64,000 bases of DNA from positions 124,001-188,000 of the forward strand of contig JAEYKI010000019.1 in the NCBI GenBank assembly GCA_023408315.1. Direction: 5' to 3'. Each line of letters starts with the position of its first letter. The stretch's first letter is position 1. Both the position numbers and the translations under genes were made by a program. The stretch comes from Bacillota bacterium (GTDB lineage Bacteria > Bacillota > Clostridia > Christensenellales > Christensenellaceae). The notes below the pieces were generated by a model. The model did no database searches, was not told the DNA's origin, and saw only the letters and a program-made list of their open reading frames with translations. Below, one piece after another: positions 61,014 to 64,000 of the stretch.

Positions 61014-61931
61014 ATGTCTAATATAATTGATCTGGCCATTAATGAGAATGGCGGCAATAAAAAGCACCCCTGTTTTGGCTCTAACGCGCATATGTATGCA
61101 AGGATGCACGTGCCGGTGGCGCCAAAGTGCAACATTAGCTGCAATTACTGCAACAGGAAGTACGACTGCGTAAACGAAAGCCGGCCGGGTGTTACCAGCA
61201 GCGTGCTCTCACCCAAGGAAGGGCTGGAATTATTCCGGGCCGTGCGGGAGAAGGTGGAAAATTTAAAAGTGGTTGGCGTGGCCGGACCCGGAGACGCGCT
61301 TTGCGATTTTGAAAAAACAAAGCAAATCGTTGAGCTGATCCGGGAGGAAGCGGCGGACGTATCGTTCTGCCTTTCCACAAACGGCCTGTTGCTGCCCAAG
61401 TACGCTTTTCAGCTGATTGGGATGGGAATAGAGTACGTGACCATAACCATTAACGCGGTGGACCCGGAGATTGGCAGGCTGGTCTACCGCAACGTCCGAT
61501 TGGAAGGACAAACGCTGGAAGGGCGGGAGGGCGCGGAAGTGTTGATGGCGAACCAGTTGGAGGGGTTGCGCTTTCTTGCCAAGAACGGCGTGGTTTGCAA
61601 GGTAAATATTGTAATGATTAAGGGTGTGAACGATACCCATGTTGATGAAATCGTAAAAACTGTGCGGGACAGGGGGGCGTATATTGCCAACATTATGCCC
61701 CTGATACCAACGGAAGGCACGCCTTTTGCAAACATTTCCGCGCTTTCAAAAGAAGAGCTGCACGCCGCGCGCATGCGTTGTTCTCAATATTTAAAACAGA
61801 TGCATCACTGCAGGCAGTGCCGCGCGGACGCCATAGGTACCCTGGACAACGACCGTTCGGTGGAATTCCGCAACCTGGGTTGCATGGCGGAACCCAAAAC
61901 AAAAGCCCCCAAAAAGGAGATGGTATTATGA
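61014..61931 (+). CDS. nifB: FeMo-cofactor radical SAM enzyme NifB
   Basis: 305 residues from the ATG at 61014 (GGGAGGGCGG upstream). The radical SAM motif CNISCNYCNRKYDC and the C-terminal HCRQCRADAIG are the NifB hallmarks. It lacks the C-terminal NifX-like domain found in many NifB proteins; a stand-alone relative of that domain is encoded at 63583. It builds the 8Fe-9S-C precursor of FeMo-co. Confidence 0.95.
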   Translation: MSNIIDLAINENGGNKKHPCFGSNAHMYARMHVPVAPKCNISCNYCNRKYDCVNESRPGVTSSVLSPKEGLELFRAVREKVENLKVVGVAGPGDALCDFEKTKQIVELIREEAADVSFCLSTNGLLLPKYAFQLIGMGIEYVTITINAVDPEIGRLVYRNVRLEGQTLEGREGAEVLMANQLEGLRFLAKNGVVCKVNIVMIKGVNDTHVDEIVKTVRDRGAYIANIMPLIPTEGTPFANISALSKEELHAARMRCSQYLKQMHHCRQCRADAIGTLDNDRSVEFRNLGCMAEPKTKAPKKEMVL

Positions 61932-62233
61932 ACAAACCAGAACACCACATTTTTGTATGCTCCAGTTCCAGGATCAACGGCCAGCAGAAGGGATTTTGCA
62001 TATCCAAAAACGCGGGCGGCATTGTGAGCCGGTTTTTAGAGGAAATATCGGACCGTGATCTTGATTCCAAGATTATGGTGACCAATACGGGCTGCCTTTC
62101 CTTGTGCAGCCAGGGCCCCATTGTTGTGGTATACCCTGAGAACGTATGGTACGGCGGGGTTTCAGACGATGACGTGGAGGATATACTGGACGCCATTGAA
62201 AACGGAGAGACCGTGGAGAGGCTGGCGATATAG
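61928..62233 (+). CDS. Thioredoxin-fold 2Fe-2S ferredoxin
   Basis: 101 residues, ATGA overlap with nifB. Cysteines in VCSSSR, GFCISK and NTGCLSLCSQG give the C...C...CxxxC pattern of the Clostridium pasteurianum/Shethna-type 2Fe-2S ferredoxin. Such proteins often lie in nif clusters and are thought to interact with nitrogenase as redox or protective partners. Confidence 0.87.
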   Translation: MNKPEHHIFVCSSSRINGQQKGFCISKNAGGIVSRFLEEISDRDLDSKIMVTNTGCLSLCSQGPIVVVYPENVWYGGVSDDDVEDILDAIENGETVERLAI

Positions 62234-62304
62234 CAGAATATATGGGAAAGGGCCGTTCGCTGTTGCGCAAATGGCGCATGAAAAGCAAGGGAGGTGAAGC
62301 CCGG

Positions 62305-63420
62305 ATGGACAGAGTAAAAATACTGGATACCACCCTGCGGGATGGGGAACAGACGCCGTTTGTTTCCTTTACCCAAAACGAGAAACTGTGCATAGCAAAA
62401 AAACTGGATGAGCTGGGCGTAGATATCATAGAGGCGGGCATACCCGCCATGGGAAAAGCGGAGATGGAAGCGGTTTCCGCGCTTTTGGAACTAAAGACCC
62501 GCGCACAGATACTCACCTGGAACCGGATGGATATACGCGATGTGGACCGGTCGCTTGCATGCGGCGCAAAAAATATCCACATTGCCGCGCCGGTATCGGA
62601 TCTGCATATCAAAAAGAAGCTGAACAAATCCCGCGAATGGGTGCTATACACCATTCAAAAAGCAGTGGAATACGCTGTTTCAAAGGGCTGCACGGTATCC
62701 GTGGGGGCGGAAGACGCATCCCGCACAGACGAAAGCTATCTGGCGGCATTTTATAACGCGGCGGTTCGCGCCGGCGCGGTGCGCGTGCGCTATGCCGATA
62801 CAGTGGGAGTACTGGACCCTTTCCGCACGTATGAAATAATTAAACGCCTGAAGAGTCAAGTTTCTGTGGAAATAGATTTTCATGGGCACGACGACTTTGG
62901 CATGGCTACGGCAAACGCGTTCGCAGCATACCGCGCGGGCGCGGAGGTAATCAGCTGCAGCGTGAACGGCCTGGGGGAACGCGCGGGCAACACGGCCCTG
63001 GAGGAGTTTGCGATGGCGGCAAAGCACATAGACGGAGCCGAGGTTGCCATACGCACCGAAAAGCTGCAGGAGGTATCCGGACTGGTTGCAGAGTATTCGC
63101 GCAGGCGGGTATACGAAGGAAAAGCAATCGTGGGCAGCCAGGTGTATTTTCACGAATCCGGCATTCATGTGGACGGACTCCTGAAAGACCGGAAGACTTA
63201 CCAGGCGTTCTCGCCCGAGGATGTGGGTGCAAAAAGCCGGTTTGTTCTGGGCAAGTTCTCCGGATCAAGCGCGCTTGAATATTTTTGCAGGCAAAAGGGA
63301 TTGGAATTGAGCCGCGAAAAACAGGACGCTTTTTTAAAAAATTTGCGGGATGCCTGCCGGAGCGCCAAGCCCGAGGCGGACGGGATGCTGGAGGAGTACC
63401 TGAAAGAAGGCGGCGTATAG
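62305..63420 (+). CDS. nifV: Homocitrate synthase NifV
   Basis: 371 residues from the ATG at 62305, which follows GGGAGGTG with 8-nt spacing; an in-frame start at 62242 would add 21 residues and has no comparable site. The motifs ILDTTLRDGEQTP and DFHGHDDFGMATANA are those of isopropylmalate/homocitrate synthases. It supplies homocitrate for FeMo-co, and its location makes NifV the best call over LeuA or citramalate synthase. Confidence 0.9.
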   Translation: MDRVKILDTTLRDGEQTPFVSFTQNEKLCIAKKLDELGVDIIEAGIPAMGKAEMEAVSALLELKTRAQILTWNRMDIRDVDRSLACGAKNIHIAAPVSDLHIKKKLNKSREWVLYTIQKAVEYAVSKGCTVSVGAEDASRTDESYLAAFYNAAVRAGAVRVRYADTVGVLDPFRTYEIIKRLKSQVSVEIDFHGHDDFGMATANAFAAYRAGAEVISCSVNGLGERAGNTALEEFAMAAKHIDGAEVAIRTEKLQEVSGLVAEYSRRRVYEGKAIVGSQVYFHESGIHVDGLLKDRKTYQAFSPEDVGAKSRFVLGKFSGSSALEYFCRQKGLELSREKQDAFLKNLRDACRSAKPEADGMLEEYLKEGGV

Positions 63421-63468
63421 GGCTGCTTAGCGTACTTAAATTTTAATTTTGCAAAAAACCAACCTGAG

Positions 63469-63511
63469 AGGATATATTTATCCGGATAAGAGGTCCGCTT
63501 AATTATATCCT
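63469..63511 (+). promoter_or_regulatory. Nested inverted repeats between nifV and the NifX-like gene
   Basis: Outer arms AGGATATA (63469-63476) and its complement (63504-63511) enclose a 12-bp palindrome TTATCCGGATAA (63478-63489). It is not followed by a long T-run, so it may be a processing or stabilising structure or an operator rather than a terminator. Confidence 0.5.
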
Positions 63512-63582
63512 TTCTATTATTGCGGAATTACAATGAAGGCGCGGTATGATACAATGATAAAAAAACAGACGGGAGTAAACAA

Positions 63583-63942
63583 ATGGGTGATTCAGCGGAT
63601 GCAAGGCTTCGTTTTGCCGTTTGCACCAAATCCGGAATATTGGTGGATCAGCATTTTGGCCATGCCGAAATGCTCAGTATCTATGAGTATGAGGGCGGTG
63701 CAATTCAAAAAGTAGAGGTGCGGCCCGTGCGCCCATATTGCAGCGGAGCGGATGAGTGCGACGCGGACGGGCGGATACAGGGCATATTGGACGCGCTTGC
63801 AGATTGTGTTTGCGTTATCTGCATGCGTATAGGGCCAGACCCGACCGATCGCCTGGTGAGCAGGGGTATTGGTGTTGTGATAGCATGCGACCTCATTGAA
63901 ACCGCAATAAAAGAGGCCGCAAAGCAGTACGCGGCCTCCTGA
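63583..63942 (+). CDS. NifX/NifB-C-terminal-like FeMo-co binding protein
   Basis: 119 residues: RFAVCTKSGILVDQHFGHAE is the typical start of the dinitrogenase iron-molybdenum cofactor domain, followed by several cysteines (PYCSGADECDADG, DCVCVICM). It corresponds to the NifX-like domain that is often fused to NifB and here is a separate gene. Probably carries or stores NifB-co/FeMo-co. GGGAG lies upstream. Confidence 0.82.
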   Translation: MGDSADARLRFAVCTKSGILVDQHFGHAEMLSIYEYEGGAIQKVEVRPVRPYCSGADECDADGRIQGILDALADCVCVICMRIGPDPTDRLVSRGIGVVIACDLIETAIKEAAKQYAAS

Positions 63943-63971
63943 GGTTCTATAGAAAACTGTTGAATCAGCGC

Positions 63972-64000
63972 CTATTTTTTGACGCCAAACAGCGTGGCCA
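63972..64000 (-). CDS. Possible C-terminus of a minus-strand gene (partial)
   Basis: Only the last nine residues would be visible (ending ATLFGVKK before a TAG stop at 63974-63972). The reading frame is open to the window edge and fits the lack of any other feature, but the segment is too short to identify. Confidence 0.25.

Noticed and set aside
1..64000. CRISPR arrays, tRNA or rRNA genes, prophage, insertion sequences
   Set aside because: I saw no regularly spaced direct repeats of CRISPR type, no cloverleaf-like stretch and no transposase, integrase or phage structural motif; this is a reading by eye, not a search.

Overview
The window reads as chromosomal DNA of an anaerobic, probably spore-forming member of the Bacillota (Clostridia-like). 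The signs are strong purine-rich Shine-Dalgarno sites before almost every gene, frequent TTG and GTG starts, canonical TTGACA/TATAAT-type promoters, PadR/DUF2812 modules, a LysM-GH18 spore-germination-type hydrolase, several oxygen-sensitive enzymes, and a molybdenum nitrogenase cluster containing nifI1/nifI2 between nifH and nifD. I see no rRNA, tRNA, CRISPR array, prophage or transposase gene.

Layout. 1-1468 (minus): 5' part of an endonuclease Q-like PHP protein fused to a UvrD-type helicase. 1.6-7.0 kb: a PAS histidine kinase/OmpR regulator pair and a GAF/PAS/GGDEF/HD-GYP protein. 7.1-15.1 kb: housekeeping and stress genes (SPFH protein, beta-CASP hydrolase, ClpB, FAH-family enzyme, Nudix, rubrerythrin-like protein). 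15.2-19.2 kb: three consecutive PadR modules whose promoters share 15-bp-phased GATATA repeats. 19.2-23.6 kb: CPBP protease, an autoregulated WYL regulator with a GyrI-like partner, an SPL-type radical SAM protein and two small proteins. 23.7-29.1 kb: two more large cyclic-di-GMP signalling proteins. 29.2-33.9 kb: a small acidic ORF, a kinase-like ATPase, the LysM-GH18 protein, a tocopherol-cyclase-like protein with an apparent ATT start, and an FAD/Rieske oxidoreductase. 34.0-37.5 kb: a cytochrome b5-like protein plus an uptake-type [NiFe] hydrogenase and its maturation protease. 37.6-43.3 kb: pyridoxamine kinase, guanine deaminase, amidohydrolase, TtcA-like protein, cysteine desulfurase.

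43.5-53.3 kb is a coherent surface-glycan island: mannose-1-phosphate guanylyltransferase, three paralogous GT23/NodZ-like putative fucosyltransferases, an epimerase, GDP-L-fucose synthase, GDP-mannose 4,6-dehydratase and phosphomannose isomerase. Together they supply almost the whole route from fructose-6-phosphate to GDP-L-fucose (no phosphomannomutase is visible) plus candidate transferases. A SHOCT-domain protein and a DivIVA-like protein lie inside it.

53.5-63.9 kb is the nif cluster: promoter, leader terminator, nifH, nifI1, nifI2, nifD, nifK, nifE, nifN, nifB, a 2Fe-2S ferredoxin, nifV and a stand-alone NifX/NifB-C-terminal-like protein, all on the plus strand. The hydrogenase some 16 kb upstream could recycle the H2 made by nitrogenase (inference). 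The window also carries a family of small composite palindromic intergenic elements (four copies recognised, two with terminal inverted repeats) that looks like a non-autonomous mobile or extragenic repeat family. The most notable items are the fucosyltransferase island, the phased PadR iterons, the composite repeat family, the terminator in the nifH leader, the probable ATT start and the EndoQ-helicase fusion.
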